Source of the DNA: Actinomycetospora sp. TBRC 11914
GTDB lineage: Bacteria > Actinomycetota > Actinomycetes > Mycobacteriales > Pseudonocardiaceae
Assembly (NCBI RefSeq): GCF_012933465.1
Contig: NZ_JABBND010000006.1
Span: 124,001 to 188,000 of the forward strand
Direction: 5' to 3'
DNA length: 64,000 bases
Shown here: positions 17,110-26,100 of the stretch, piece by piece
How positions within the stretch are numbered: position 1 is the first letter of the stretch
Layout of the letters: every line of letters starts with the position of its first letter
The notes under the pieces: model-generated
The model's database searches: none
Seen by the model: the letters and a program-made list of their open reading frames with translations, nothing else
Told to the model about the DNA's origin: nothing
Made by a program: the position numbers and the translations under genes

Positions 17110-17517
17110 ATGGAAACGCTCCCTGCCAAGTCCTCCGCCAAGGCGCCCGCCGAGCGGTTCACCGGCGAGGTCTACGTCGACTCGATCTACCGCGGCCAGG
17201 AACCCTCGCGCATGATCGCCAGCGCCGTGACCTTCATCCCCGGCGCGCGCAGCAACTGGCACTCCCACACCCGCGGCCAGACCCTGCACTGCACCCACGG
17301 CATCGGGCTCGTCGTCAACCGCGACGGCACGGTGCTCACCCTGCGCCCCGGCGAGACCGTGTGGACCCCACCCGGTGAGGAGCACTGGCACGGCGCCACC
17401 GAAGGCAATCTGATGTGCCACCTCGCCCTGCTCGAGACCGACGACAACGGCGAAGACACCACCTGGCTCGAGCAGGTCACCGACGAGCAGTACCGCGTGG
17501 CGCACGTCCACACCTAA
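17110..17517 (+). CDS. Cupin-domain protein
   Basis: A 135-residue single-domain cupin. Metal-binding motif 1 is visible as SNWHSHTRGQTLHCTHGIG (His-x-His ... His in place of the usual Glu spacing). Motif 2 is PPGEEHWHGATEGNLMCHLA. Such proteins next to carboxymuconolactone decarboxylase-like genes are often called quercetin 2,3-dioxygenase-like or (R)-mandelonitrile-lyase-like. The reaction cannot be told here. ATG 17110 is preceded by GAAGGGAAC. It is the last gene of the operon. Confidence 0.85.
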   Translation: METLPAKSSAKAPAERFTGEVYVDSIYRGQEPSRMIASAVTFIPGARSNWHSHTRGQTLHCTHGIGLVVNRDGTVLTLRPGETVWTPPGEEHWHGATEGNLMCHLALLETDDNGEDTTWLEQVTDEQYRVAHVHT

Positions 17518-17540
17518 CGGGTCCGGCATGACTCCTGCTG

Positions 17541-18191
17541 CGGACAGCCGCCAGCTGTGGACCGTGCTGGAGTGAGGTCGCCGGGCTCATGGACGATGCG
17601 CTCGACCTCGAGGCGGGCGTCCTACGCGTGGTCCGCACCGTCGTCGAGGTCGCCGGGCATCGGTCGTTCAAGCCGTTCCCGAAGTCGGTCGCGGGCCGGC
17701 GCGAGGTGCCGATCCCGCCGTGGGCGCGTCGCCTGATCGCCGAGCACGTCGAGCGCTGGCCCTCGCCGGCCACCTCGCCGGTGTTCGCCAACGAGATTCA
17801 GGGCCCGATCGGCCGGACCGCGTTCCGCGCCCGGGTCTGGCGCCCCTCGCTGGTGCGGGCCGACTTCATCGGCGACGTCCGCCCGGTCGACAGCGGGTTC
17901 CTCGCGGTCTGGGGCGACCGGGACCGCGACGAGCAGTCCTTGACCACCCGCACCCACTACCAGGCGGTCATGGAGGTCTCCCGGCGCCACTACGGCGGGC
18001 TGCGCTTCCACGACCTGCGCCACTCCTACGCCACGTGGCTGGTCGACGACGGGGTCCCGCCGAACATGGTCCAGCAGGTCATGGGCCACGAGCGCGCCTC
18101 GATAACCCTCGACCTCTACACCCGCCGGACGGCTGACACGAGCCGCATCCTCGCCGCCCTGGACGACGACCAGGAGGACGACCAGCGATGA
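17541..18191 (+). pseudogene. 5'-truncated tyrosine integrase of the first AICE
   Basis: It matches residues ~186-401 of the intact integrase at 33431-34636 at high identity, but the N-terminal arm-binding and core-binding domains are absent. The frame is closed by a TGA just upstream (17529). The first catalytic Arg of the R-H-R-H-Y set is changed: the intact GCGLRWGEVAG reads SCGPCWSEVAG here, so Arg became Cys. The later motifs FHDLRHSYATWLV, MGHERAS and LDLYT remain. It cannot be an active recombinase. An ATG at 17589 could still give a 200-residue fragment. Confidence 0.9.
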
Positions 18192-18235
18192 CCTCTGCTG
18201 CCTTCTCGCTGCCTCGATCTTGCTCCGGAACGACG

Positions 18236-18279
18236 AAGGCCCTGGTCGGCGACTCTCACGAGTCCCTGACCAGGGCCTT
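18236..18279. terminator. Hairpin at the junction of the two AICEs
   Basis: AAGGCCCTGGTC pairs with GACCAGGGCCTT around an inner GACT/AGTC stem, 45 bp after the truncated integrase. The same stem follows the intact integrase (34684-34727). It is a likely terminator carried at the element end. Confidence 0.75.
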
Positions 18280-18328
18280 TGCTGGTGGGCGATACTGGGA
18301 TCGAACCAGTGACCTCTTCGGTGTGAAC
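18266..18328. repeat. att copy: left end of second AICE, right end of first
   Basis: 63 bp identical to 34714-34776. On the minus strand it includes the 3' half of tRNA-Val(CAC), from the anticodon loop through the encoded CCA (18283-18328). The tRNA 5' half is absent, so this is not a functional tRNA. It marks the recombination core used by the tyrosine integrase. Confidence 0.92.
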
Positions 18329-18647
18329 GGGCCTGGGTTCGATTCCCGGGTCTCCCCCACCACCCTCGCATGCGGCCTGACCTGCTGTTTCGTGCTGCTG
18401 CGTCCGGCCGCGCAGGCCTGGCTGTCAGACCTCGTGCTGCCTGAATGCTGCATTGATCATGTGCCGCGGCACGAACGCTCGGCCTGGTCAGGACTGACCT
18501 TCACTAGGGTGCGCGATCGGGAAGACGGTGTTGGGCGGGTCCCACGTGCGTTCGGTCTGGTGACCACGAGGGCGTCGGGTCTCGGACTTCGCGTTGCGCT
18601 CTACCGAGACTCGCCTTCCGTGGCCCCGATCCTTTCCTCAGTCGATT
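18329..18647. other. Left end of second AICE, no gene; tRNA-3'-end-like sequence
   Basis: Positions 18332-18361 read on the plus strand like a tRNA T-arm and 3' end (CTGGGTTCGATTCCCGG, then CCCCCACCA). No matching 5' half exists. The remainder of this 319-bp stretch has no supported gene. It may hold integrase arm-type sites. Confidence 0.45.
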
Positions 18648-19706
18648 TCAGTAGAAATCGCTATCCCGGAACCAGGCCTCTCGCATTATTCGCCTTTCTT
18701 CTAGTGGAGTCTCCGACGACGAGGACCTGGGAGGAAATAGGTTGAGCACAACCTGTTGGAAATCGACCACCAGTATGTCTAGCAGCGGAATCTCCAAATC
18801 GATTGTGTGCACCCCCAGGAGGCGACCAATCCGATCTCGAATCACCTGCAGCTGCTCCACGGTTTTATTCCCATCAAGGAGGAGGTGTACCCATTCTTTC
18901 TCTGGTTGCTCATTCCCAGTAGTGGTATCAGCAATCGAATACGAGCTAGGGAGCCTGGCGACAGATGAATCCGAGTCTGCGAAATGTCTTTCCATGATCT
19001 GCTCGACTGTTTCGTCCATCCATTCTAGGCCCGCCTGAGTGTAAAGCGAATGCAGTTCCAGGAGACGTCCCCAAGCGTACTTCAAGTCGAGCTCCCACCC
19101 CGGCATAATCACCCGCCTGCGATCAACTCGAACGATCTTCCGCGTTTCGGAACTCTTTACGAGTGACTCTACAATATGATCATTTAGAGCGCTTCGTCGT
19201 TCGCTGTATAGAAGGGCCTGGCGCTGCAGCTGACCCCATCCATGGAGGCTCCGCAACTCAACGTCGTATTGGTCGACACCACTTCGGCTTACAAGTTGTT
19301 CATACATTTCAAGGAGCAATTCGAGTTCGCGCCTTGCACTATTGAGAGATTCATAGATAGTCGTGCGGACCTGAGCCCAATCTCGAAAGAATCCGTCGAA
19401 GATGAGAGCCTCTATCTCTTCGAGGGCGGCCCTGAGGCGTCGCCTCACTCTGAGCTGCTCGCTTACGTGCGCCTGCTGTGCGACTATCCTTTGTAGGACA
19501 ATAATACCCACCGGTATACCAATCAGTGCACCGGAGAGATTTGAGACTACGTTAGTCAAAAACGGCTTGTCGGACCAGAATCCTCGCAGATCCTCGACAA
19601 CGCCGAAGCACAACCCGGACATACCGAGAACGATCGCTACGGGCATTATCACTCTAGCAGGTCGCCCCAGTCTGGACCATTCCATGCGAAACCACCGCAG
19701 CGGCAA
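18648..19706 (-). CDS. Membrane-anchored protein of unknown function (AICE cargo)
   Basis: A 352-residue protein. Two N-terminal membrane segments (VIMPVAIVLGMSGLCFGVV and LSGALIGIPVGIIVLQRIV) are followed by a long, mostly helical soluble domain beginning EQLRVRRRLRAALEEIEALI. TTG 19706 is used because GGGAGG lies just upstream; an in-frame ATG sits at 19685. GC content is clearly lower than in the flanking genes, a sign of recent acquisition. No family is recognised. Layout and location next to a NACHT protein on a mobile element suggest a defence or exclusion role, which is speculation. Confidence 0.7.
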   Translation of the reverse strand: MPLRWFRMEWSRLGRPARVIMPVAIVLGMSGLCFGVVEDLRGFWSDKPFLTNVVSNLSGALIGIPVGIIVLQRIVAQQAHVSEQLRVRRRLRAALEEIEALIFDGFFRDWAQVRTTIYESLNSARRELELLLEMYEQLVSRSGVDQYDVELRSLHGWGQLQRQALLYSERRSALNDHIVESLVKSSETRKIVRVDRRRVIMPGWELDLKYAWGRLLELHSLYTQAGLEWMDETVEQIMERHFADSDSSVARLPSSYSIADTTTGNEQPEKEWVHLLLDGNKTVEQLQVIRDRIGRLLGVHTIDLEIPLLDILVVDFQQVVLNLFPPRSSSSETPLEERRIMREAWFRDSDFY

Positions 19707-19991
19707 ATCATCCTCCCAAACGAGTGAGTTCGCACATTTACCGTCTCAGTCTTACGTGTGGAGCACGGCCACGCAAGAGTCAGGCTCACCTGGCTCGGCC
19801 GGCCACGGTCATTCGCGAATCGGCCGGCGCGGAGCATCTCGGTATAAGTCCATGTCCCTGCAAAGGAGCATCCTATGACGGTCGATCTCCGTATCGAACG
19901 TCCGCGAGTCGGCGGCCGTTGTCAGGGAAGAAACCGATATTTGCACCCAACTCGCCCCGTCATGCCACGCGGCGTATACCGCCTGCCACCG

Positions 19992-20186
19992 TCAGTTCGT
20001 CAGCAGCTCGACCAGCTCAGCGCTACCAAGCAGAGCATCCAACGCACTCGCGGTTGGCACCTCGGTGAGGGTCTCCGTGATCCGTTCGCGACGGTCATCG
20101 GTGGCGGCCTCCGCAAGGGTGATGGTCAGGGAGTCGCGTGCCGACCAGATTTCCCAGGCGGCGAGGAGCTCGCGAAGCAACGGCAT
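19992..20186 (-). CDS. Small acidic hypothetical protein
   Basis: A 64-residue protein (MPLLRELLAAWEIWSARDSL onward, ending SALDALLGSAELVELLTN) with a very good ribosome site (AGGAGGCCCCC then ATG). It is helical and acidic, with no motif. It lies between a cargo gene and the region upstream of rep. It could be a small regulator of the AICE or an antitoxin-like protein, but no partner toxin is evident. Confidence 0.5.
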   Translation of the reverse strand: MPLLRELLAAWEIWSARDSLTITLAEAATDDRRERITETLTEVPTASALDALLGSAELVELLTN

Positions 20187-20710
20187 GGGGGCCTCCTGTG
20201 CTTGGCCGTGTCGGCGGCGGGCGCTGTGGGTGGGGCCGTCCCCGGCTCCGCCGCGCCTGCGGCCCGTTCGGCCGTCGGAGGCTCGCCGGCAAGGGAGGAA
20301 GCAAACGATCTTCACCGGCCCTCGACGTCTCGGGGGCATGCCGCTTCAGCTGGCGGTGAAGATGGTTTGCGGCCCTTGCTGGGGAGGGACGGCCGGTCAA
20401 ACTCGGCCGCCGCCGACACGGCAGCCCGGCGAAGCCGGCTCCGTCGCTCTTGGCGTGGCCGCGCGGCCCTGAGCTGCCCCACGCCCCGGGTCGGCCGGCT
20501 CGACGGTGTGCTCGCTCCTCGAGGTGGGCTCGTCGCCCTGCCGCTCTCCGTCGCGTGGGTGGTTGTCGCTGCGTCTGCCGTGCTGGTGCCCGGGCCCCGG
20601 GCCGGGTGCGCGCCCCGGGTCGAAGACAGGAGGGGAAGCGTGCCCGGCCTGCAGGGGCCGGGCACGGCCGGCGCGCCAGCGCCGGCCCTCATCCGCGCTG
20701 GTGGTGCTCG
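20187..20710. other. Long leader region upstream of rep with inverted repeat
   Basis: 524 bp with no supported gene. It contains an imperfect hairpin (20290-20377). GC-skewed tracts (GGGAGG, CCGGGCCCCGGGCC) follow. The position just upstream of a rolling-circle rep gene fits a replication origin or rep-control region. Confidence 0.4.
20290..20377. repeat. Inverted repeat upstream of rep, possible origin or operator
   Basis: GCAAACGATCTTCACCG (20301-20317) is mirrored by CGGTGAAGATGGTTTGC (20354-20370), 17 bp with one mismatch. The stem extends imperfectly through CAAGGG / CCCTTG on the outside. The 36-base loop is GC-rich. Such cruciforms are common at rolling-circle double-strand origins; the assignment is positional. 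Confidence 0.5.
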
Positions 20711-22114
20711 GTGACCGCGCCCGCTCTCGGTAAAGGGGCAACAACTCTTCGAACGGCCACCCGGCCTGGACGGCGCCGTCGCCGCGAGCACGCCCAACCA
20801 CGGTCGGCCGAGCAGGTCGCCGGGGCGCAGGAGCGGCGGGCGAACCGGTGGCAGCGCCGGGCCCAGCTGCGGCGCATCTCGAAGCTCAAGCGGATCAAGT
20901 ACTGCGGGCACACCATGACGCCCGACGGCGGCGTGACCCTCGGGGTGATCGAGAACCCTGATGGCACCCGCTCCGCGGCCTATGGCGGGTTGAAGACGTG
21001 CGGCTCGGTGTGGTGCTGCCCAGTGTGCGCGGCGAAGATCGCCACCCGCCGCGCCGACGACCTCGCCACGGTGATGCGCGCAGTCGACGACCTCGGCGGC
21101 TCGGCGTTCCTGCTGACGCTGACGATGCGCCACGACCGCGGCGACCGCCTCGGCCTCACCAGCGAGCAGCGCGCCCGGCGGAACCGGCTTGAGGAACGCC
21201 TGGCCGACCTCCAGGTAGCCGAGGCCAACGGCTGGGACGTCGACGAGCACCAGGCCGAGGCCGACGCCATCGAACTCGACTCGATCAAGGCCCAGGAAGG
21301 CTGCTGGGACGTCCTGTCCTACGCCTGGCAGCGGGTGACGTCTGGGTCGTCGTGGCAGGAGGACTGCGAGCGGTTCGGCGGACTGCTCGGGTGGGCGCGG
21401 GCGGTGGAGGTCACCGATGGCGAGAATGGCTGGCACGTCCACCTCCACGTGCTGATGTGCTTCCGCGAGCAGGTCTCCGCTGAGCTCGCCCGCGCCGCCC
21501 TTGGCCCGCGGCTCTTTGGGCGCTGGAGCCGCGCCTTGGAGCGCAAGGGATTCGCCGCGTCAGTGGAGCACGGCTGGGACATGCGCCGCGCCCAGATCGG
21601 CGACGGGGGCCTGGCGGACTACTTCACCAAGATGGCCCACGAAGTCACCGGCGGACACCGCAAGGAAGGCCGCGCCCGGGGTGGCCGCACTCCGATGCAG
21701 CTCCTCGCCGACGCGGTGGACACCTACGAGGAGTCCGCACTGTCGCGCTGGTGGGAGTGGGAGGCGGCGTCCGACGGCCGCCGACAGCTCACTTGGTCAA
21801 CGGGCCGTCGTGATCTGCGCGCGCTCGCGGGACTGGGCCGAGAGGCCACCGATAAGGAGATCTCCGAGGAGGACCACGAGGCCGACACCCGTCTCGGGCT
21901 TGCGGCCGACGATTGGGCCCATCTGGTAAGCGCTCAAGCTGAAACCGAATTGTTGCACGTCGCAGAGGGCGGCGGGCTCAATGCTGCCCGCGTCTGGCTG
22001 ACGAGCCGCGGTCTGCGATGGATAGACAACACCGGATGCGACCCTGGATTTGCTCGGTCCACCGCGCCGCAAAAAACGGACGGCCCGGTTGTTTGCGGAC
22101 CACTATACCGGTGA
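20711..22114 (+). CDS. Rolling-circle replication initiator (HUH endonuclease, AICE Rep)
   Basis: About 467 residues. A Cys cluster (TCGSVWCCPVCAAKI, ~96-110) is typical of Rep_1-type initiators. The HUH motif is in GWHVHLHVLMCF (His242/244/246) and the nicking Tyr is likely Tyr304 in LADYFTKMAHEV. It would nick the element's double-strand origin after excision and start rolling-circle replication. The start is uncertain; GTG 20711 (VTAPALGKG) is chosen ahead of the basic stretch RRRRREHAQPRS. A partial copy survives at 12821-13010. The last ~25 residues diverge from high-GC style, suggesting the cargo was inserted right behind it. Confidence 0.85.
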   Translation: MTAPALGKGATTLRTATRPGRRRRREHAQPRSAEQVAGAQERRANRWQRRAQLRRISKLKRIKYCGHTMTPDGGVTLGVIENPDGTRSAAYGGLKTCGSVWCCPVCAAKIATRRADDLATVMRAVDDLGGSAFLLTLTMRHDRGDRLGLTSEQRARRNRLEERLADLQVAEANGWDVDEHQAEADAIELDSIKAQEGCWDVLSYAWQRVTSGSSWQEDCERFGGLLGWARAVEVTDGENGWHVHLHVLMCFREQVSAELARAALGPRLFGRWSRALERKGFAASVEHGWDMRRAQIGDGGLADYFTKMAHEVTGGHRKEGRARGGRTPMQLLADAVDTYEESALSRWWEWEAASDGRRQLTWSTGRRDLRALAGLGREATDKEISEEDHEADTRLGLAADDWAHLVSAQAETELLHVAEGGGLNAARVWLTSRGLRWIDNTGCDPGFARSTAPQKTDGPVVCGPLYR

Positions 22115-22139
22115 GGGTCTCGAGATCGAAGAAGCTGCC

Positions 22140-22937
22140 CTACTTGGCAATCAGACGCGAGAACACGGCTACAATTAGACTGAATATAAACGTCACTATG
22201 AATGGCCCAAAGAACGACCGGCTACGTTTGAGCGTACCCCGCGGAAGACTATCGGAGGTAGCTACTTGAACGACCGGCAGCGGGAACTCGCCTGACTGCA
22301 GCGCAGCTATCAACTCAGAGGTCTTCATAAGCATATAGCGTCGCCTGGCCTCATCATAAGGAGCGCGCGCCGCTGCCAAAATCACAGTAGGAACTTCCCG
22401 TTGAGGTCGCTCGTGTTTGAGTGCCCTTCGCTGCCCCCGCAACTGCGCAAGGTCCGCTGAGAGGAGTAGGCAGGCGGTCACAGAGCTACCTGCCAACCGT
22501 CGCATGTGCCACAAGTTTCGTCGAAGAGCCCGTCCAGATGCTGCATGCGAGGTGACTCTTGACGCCACGATTGATACAGACGAGACACTTCCAATGACCC
22601 GGGAATATGCCCGAAGCCTAGCCATGTAATCGGACGTGACGGCGAATGCCCCCCAGGGCGCGAGAATGATTGCTAAGCTTCCTATAAGAATAGTGATTCT
22701 GCCAAGATTTTGGTACGTTGAAAGGCCGCGCATAGGCTGCGGGAGGACAAATCCAAAGATAACAACAGCGAGAGTAGCTACTGGCAAGTAGCTGCCGAGA
22801 AGGATGGTAGCCGAATTTCGCTGCTTCCGCCGAGCGAGTTGGAACGGAGCCGAGTCGAACCCGAAGTAGGTCAAGTCGGCTGACAGCTCGGGCTCGAGTT
22901 GCGTACTAAACAACCTTCTGATGTAGCCAAGAGCCAA
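22140..22937 (-). CDS. Three-pass membrane protein of unknown function (AICE cargo)
   Basis: A 265-residue protein. Membrane segments lie near 43-66 (LLGSYLPVATLAVVIFGFVL), 80-103 (ITILIGSLAIILAPWGAFAV) and 244-263 (FIVTFIFSLIVAVFSRLIA). A soluble basic middle region lies between them. TTG 22937 has AAGGAG about 10 bases upstream. It lies 260 bp downstream of the NACHT gene on the same strand and shares its low GC, so the two may work together, for example as sensor and membrane effector. No family is recognised. Confidence 0.65.
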   Translation of the reverse strand: MALGYIRRLFSTQLEPELSADLTYFGFDSAPFQLARRKQRNSATILLGSYLPVATLAVVIFGFVLPQPMRGLSTYQNLGRITILIGSLAIILAPWGAFAVTSDYMARLRAYSRVIGSVSSVSIVASRVTSHAASGRALRRNLWHMRRLAGSSVTACLLLSADLAQLRGQRRALKHERPQREVPTVILAAARAPYDEARRRYMLMKTSELIAALQSGEFPLPVVQVATSDSLPRGTLKRSRSFFGPFIVTFIFSLIVAVFSRLIAK

Positions 22938-23197
22938 GACTCAGACTCTCCTTCTGAGCTAAATGCAATGCTTGATTGCTCACTGCTCTTTTTTATGTGA
23001 GGCTTACTATACGTGCAGCGGCCAATTGCGCTCTGCTAACCTCTAAGTCCCCGGCTGGCACGCCAACCTACGCCGGTGAAGGCGGTGCAGACCTGCTCGA
23101 GGGGGGACTACTTCACGGAGATGGCCATCAGGTCACCGCCACATAGTCGCTTAGGTTACGCGATCTCGTCCACAACTCCGGCTCATACTAGCTTTTG

Positions 23198-26100
23198 CTA
23201 GTCCACAAACCACTGCTCTTCTTCAGCAATGCGCATGACCGGAACGGCAGCCTCAAAGACAGCCTGCTCACACACCTCCTCCGCGTGGGCTTTCAACGAA
23301 AGTGGATAATCGTCTGAACTCACAATGAGCTGCGCGAGTTCTAGGGGCATCCCAGCATTCCGCGTCCCCCCGCTGGGATAATCCCCGAGACTTCGTGGCC
23401 ATGCCCACTCAGGCATCACCTTCGAGTATTCGGCGAGCCTTCTCCAGTCGCTCTCCATTAGGCTCCTTGCACTGGAGTTGGGCTTTCTCGCAATCCAGTC
23501 AATGAGACGCTCGAGCACCACCGTATCAGTACCCGTGTAGTCAGGAAGCAGTACATCTGCCAGATGAGGTTGATGAAAGCGCGGCATTGAACTAATTGCC
23601 AAAACCTTAGTTCGCGGAGATAAGGCTAACTGCGTCAACTCCGATAACCGAGCACGTATTCTTTGATTCGAGTAGTCGTCTAGCGCGAGCTGGACATCCT
23701 CGAGAATGTCTGCTATCCGATTAAACGCGCTATCGCTCAATCCGCTCACTAGTCGATCGACGTCCGGGAGGAGTCTCCGAAGGACTGTTGGCCCAGCGTT
23801 CATGAAGAAGGCCGATGTAAACGTTACGGTCGCCCACTCACTGCTGGCGTCCTTGAATTGCGTCGTCCACCATCGGTAATTGCCAGCTCGAAGCTTGGAG
23901 AGTCGCAGCCGCACAGTCATATCAAGCTCGCTGCTATACAGCCCTGCAGAGCTCTCTACACTGAGTGGCGCTTTGACCTGACTGGAAAGAATTGCGATTC
24001 GGAGTACCGCATCGGAATTCTTCGAGTACTGCCCAAGACCATTAGTGATTCTGGTCCAAGGATCTAGACTAGTGCGCCACCAGGACAGTGGATAGTCGAG
24101 CTGAGCGTCGAGCTCGACTACGAGAGTCGATAATCCAAGTCCTTCTATACCCTCCGCATTTGCATGCAAAGGTCCCATGATCGAGGAAGTCACTCGAGCG
24201 GCATGTCTGGCCGGCGTATCGTCTGCCAGGTATATGAATACAAACGTATAGAAGTAAGCGCCCGCAAATGTGCTGACAACTTGAAGGGCAGCTAGGTCGC
24301 GTCCTGCTCCGAAACGGTGGTCTGGGAAGCGTAGAACTGATTCCAAGTAGAACTTCGTGAGCCTAAGGTCATGTTGCACAGATATCGCATTCTTGGTTAC
24401 AACACCGACTACCTGAATACAGTCTTTCACCTCCTCGTCAGGCATCGCATTAAGCCGGAGATCCTCGATCGACAGCGACGCCATGATTCCAAGGTAGTAG
24501 GCAAAGTGAACCCATAAGCTTCGCGCCTCTCTGGCTGCGTAGTTGTCTTTCCACAAAGCGACTAGTTCTTCTCGCGTTGCGTTCGCCTGCAGAAGCTGTC
24601 CAACCAGCCTGAGCTTCTCGGGATCGAAGCGACCCTCGCCGTCGATCTCCTCGAAGAGTAGCGTGAGGAGTTCACTCTTGCCTGCGCCATCGGGCAGCAC
24701 CAACGCAATGGGCCGCCGCCCACCGCTGCTACGGCTTAGCAGAGCGAGGAAGCTCGAACGGCGCAGGATTAGTGAGATCACTTGTTGCTGGCTTCGTACG
24801 TTTCGACTGAATACCCAGTCACGGAGCAGTAAGCCAGCGAGATAACCTGGATACGAAACGTCCTGGTAGGCAGACTCAGTAATCAGAACAGTGAGGCGCT
24901 CGACGAGCGCCGGAAGCTCGCCCTTGTCTAGGAAGCCAGCAAAGAAACGCGTCACGTTCTGCCAATACGGATTGGGCGCGATACCGTCGAACCTGTCCGG
25001 CATCGTGCCGCCGCGCTCACTACCTACGGGGCTGTATGCTGCAGTTTCGTACAGGTATCTACCTGCGAAGTACTCCCTCAAAGGCTGCACTTCAAACTCG
25101 AACGTGCCTTCTATCCGCGCCACAAGGAAGACGACTCGTTGTGAGCCGCTGAAGATAGCCTCGGCGAGGGATGAGTCCCGGCCCTCGCGAATCAAATACG
25201 AGCGCAGTTCCGCCATCAAGTCATCGTAACTAATACGCCCGCTTTCGTTCTCGGCTTCGGCGCGAGCGTGGAGCAGCCACGCTAGATAGCAATGCACGTC
25301 TACCAAGAGCTCCTGATGCTCGCGCACATCATCATTCTTCTCGGATTCTCGGGACAGGAACAAAGTTACGTAGACGCCATACAACGCCGTTCTCTTGTCA
25401 GGCAAGGAAGGGCCGCGACTGTGTACGACGCTTAGTAGAATGGCGAGCTGCATGGGATTACGCGCCAACTCGCGAAGATGCGCCTGCTCGAGTCGGCTCC
25501 GCAGCATGAATCTCAAGTCTTTAGAATTCTTCGCGTCCAGCTTCTTTGCTTTGGTCCACCGGTCTGCATACTCGAGGACGAGTTTAGGGGTTAGTGAGAC
25601 GAGATCGAAGTACGCGAAGGTGCGCTGGGGAAAGTCACTGACTCCGGAGAAGGCCGAGGGTCGGGTTGTTACTACTACCTGGACATTGGCCGCAATCTCG
25701 CGGAATCGTCGAGCTGCCGCAGAAATCTCCTTCACAACGCGCTCGCGGACGTCGAGATCGGCCACCTCGTCTAGGCCGTCTAACATGAGCAAAGACGGAC
25801 TTGTCTTGAGGACGCTATGGAGATCGTCGACAGAGAAGGCTTTCCCACCAGAATGGTGCTCGACCAAGGCAGCGCAGAATGCCTCAACGCTCCTACTCTT
25901 CGCTTCGACGCGTTCCTCCTCATCGAACGGGTTCCTACCTCTGACCCACACTGCGTAGTCACGTAGGTCAACCTTAAAAGGGAGTCTGCTAAGCTTCGGC
26001 TGCCGATCGTACGGAATATGCGATAGATCGTTGCCAAGAGCTTGCATTCGATACACTTGGCAAAGGTACTGCGCAAGTGTCGATTTTCCTTGGCCTGGCG

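Larger units (their letters stand above)
12821..18328. mobile_element. Remnant of a first AICE with cargo, in tandem with the second
   Basis: Bounded on the right by a truncated integrase (17541-18191), a hairpin and an att copy (18266-18328) that match the right end of the intact AICE. It contains a rep fragment on the left. Between them is a regulator/transporter/dehydrogenase cargo island. Xis, translocase and most of rep are gone. No matching att copy was found to the left, so the left boundary is a minimum estimate. Confidence 0.7.

Noticed and set aside
18283-18363. Intact tRNA gene at the AICE junction
   Set aside because: Only 3' halves are present in opposite orientations; no anticodon arm with a proper acceptor stem can be built.
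19875-20714. Plus-strand frame with AAGGAG before its ATG
   Set aside because: Good ribosome site, but after ~60 residues the translation looks like a shadow and it overlaps the better supported 64-residue gene on the other strand. A very short peptide cannot be excluded.
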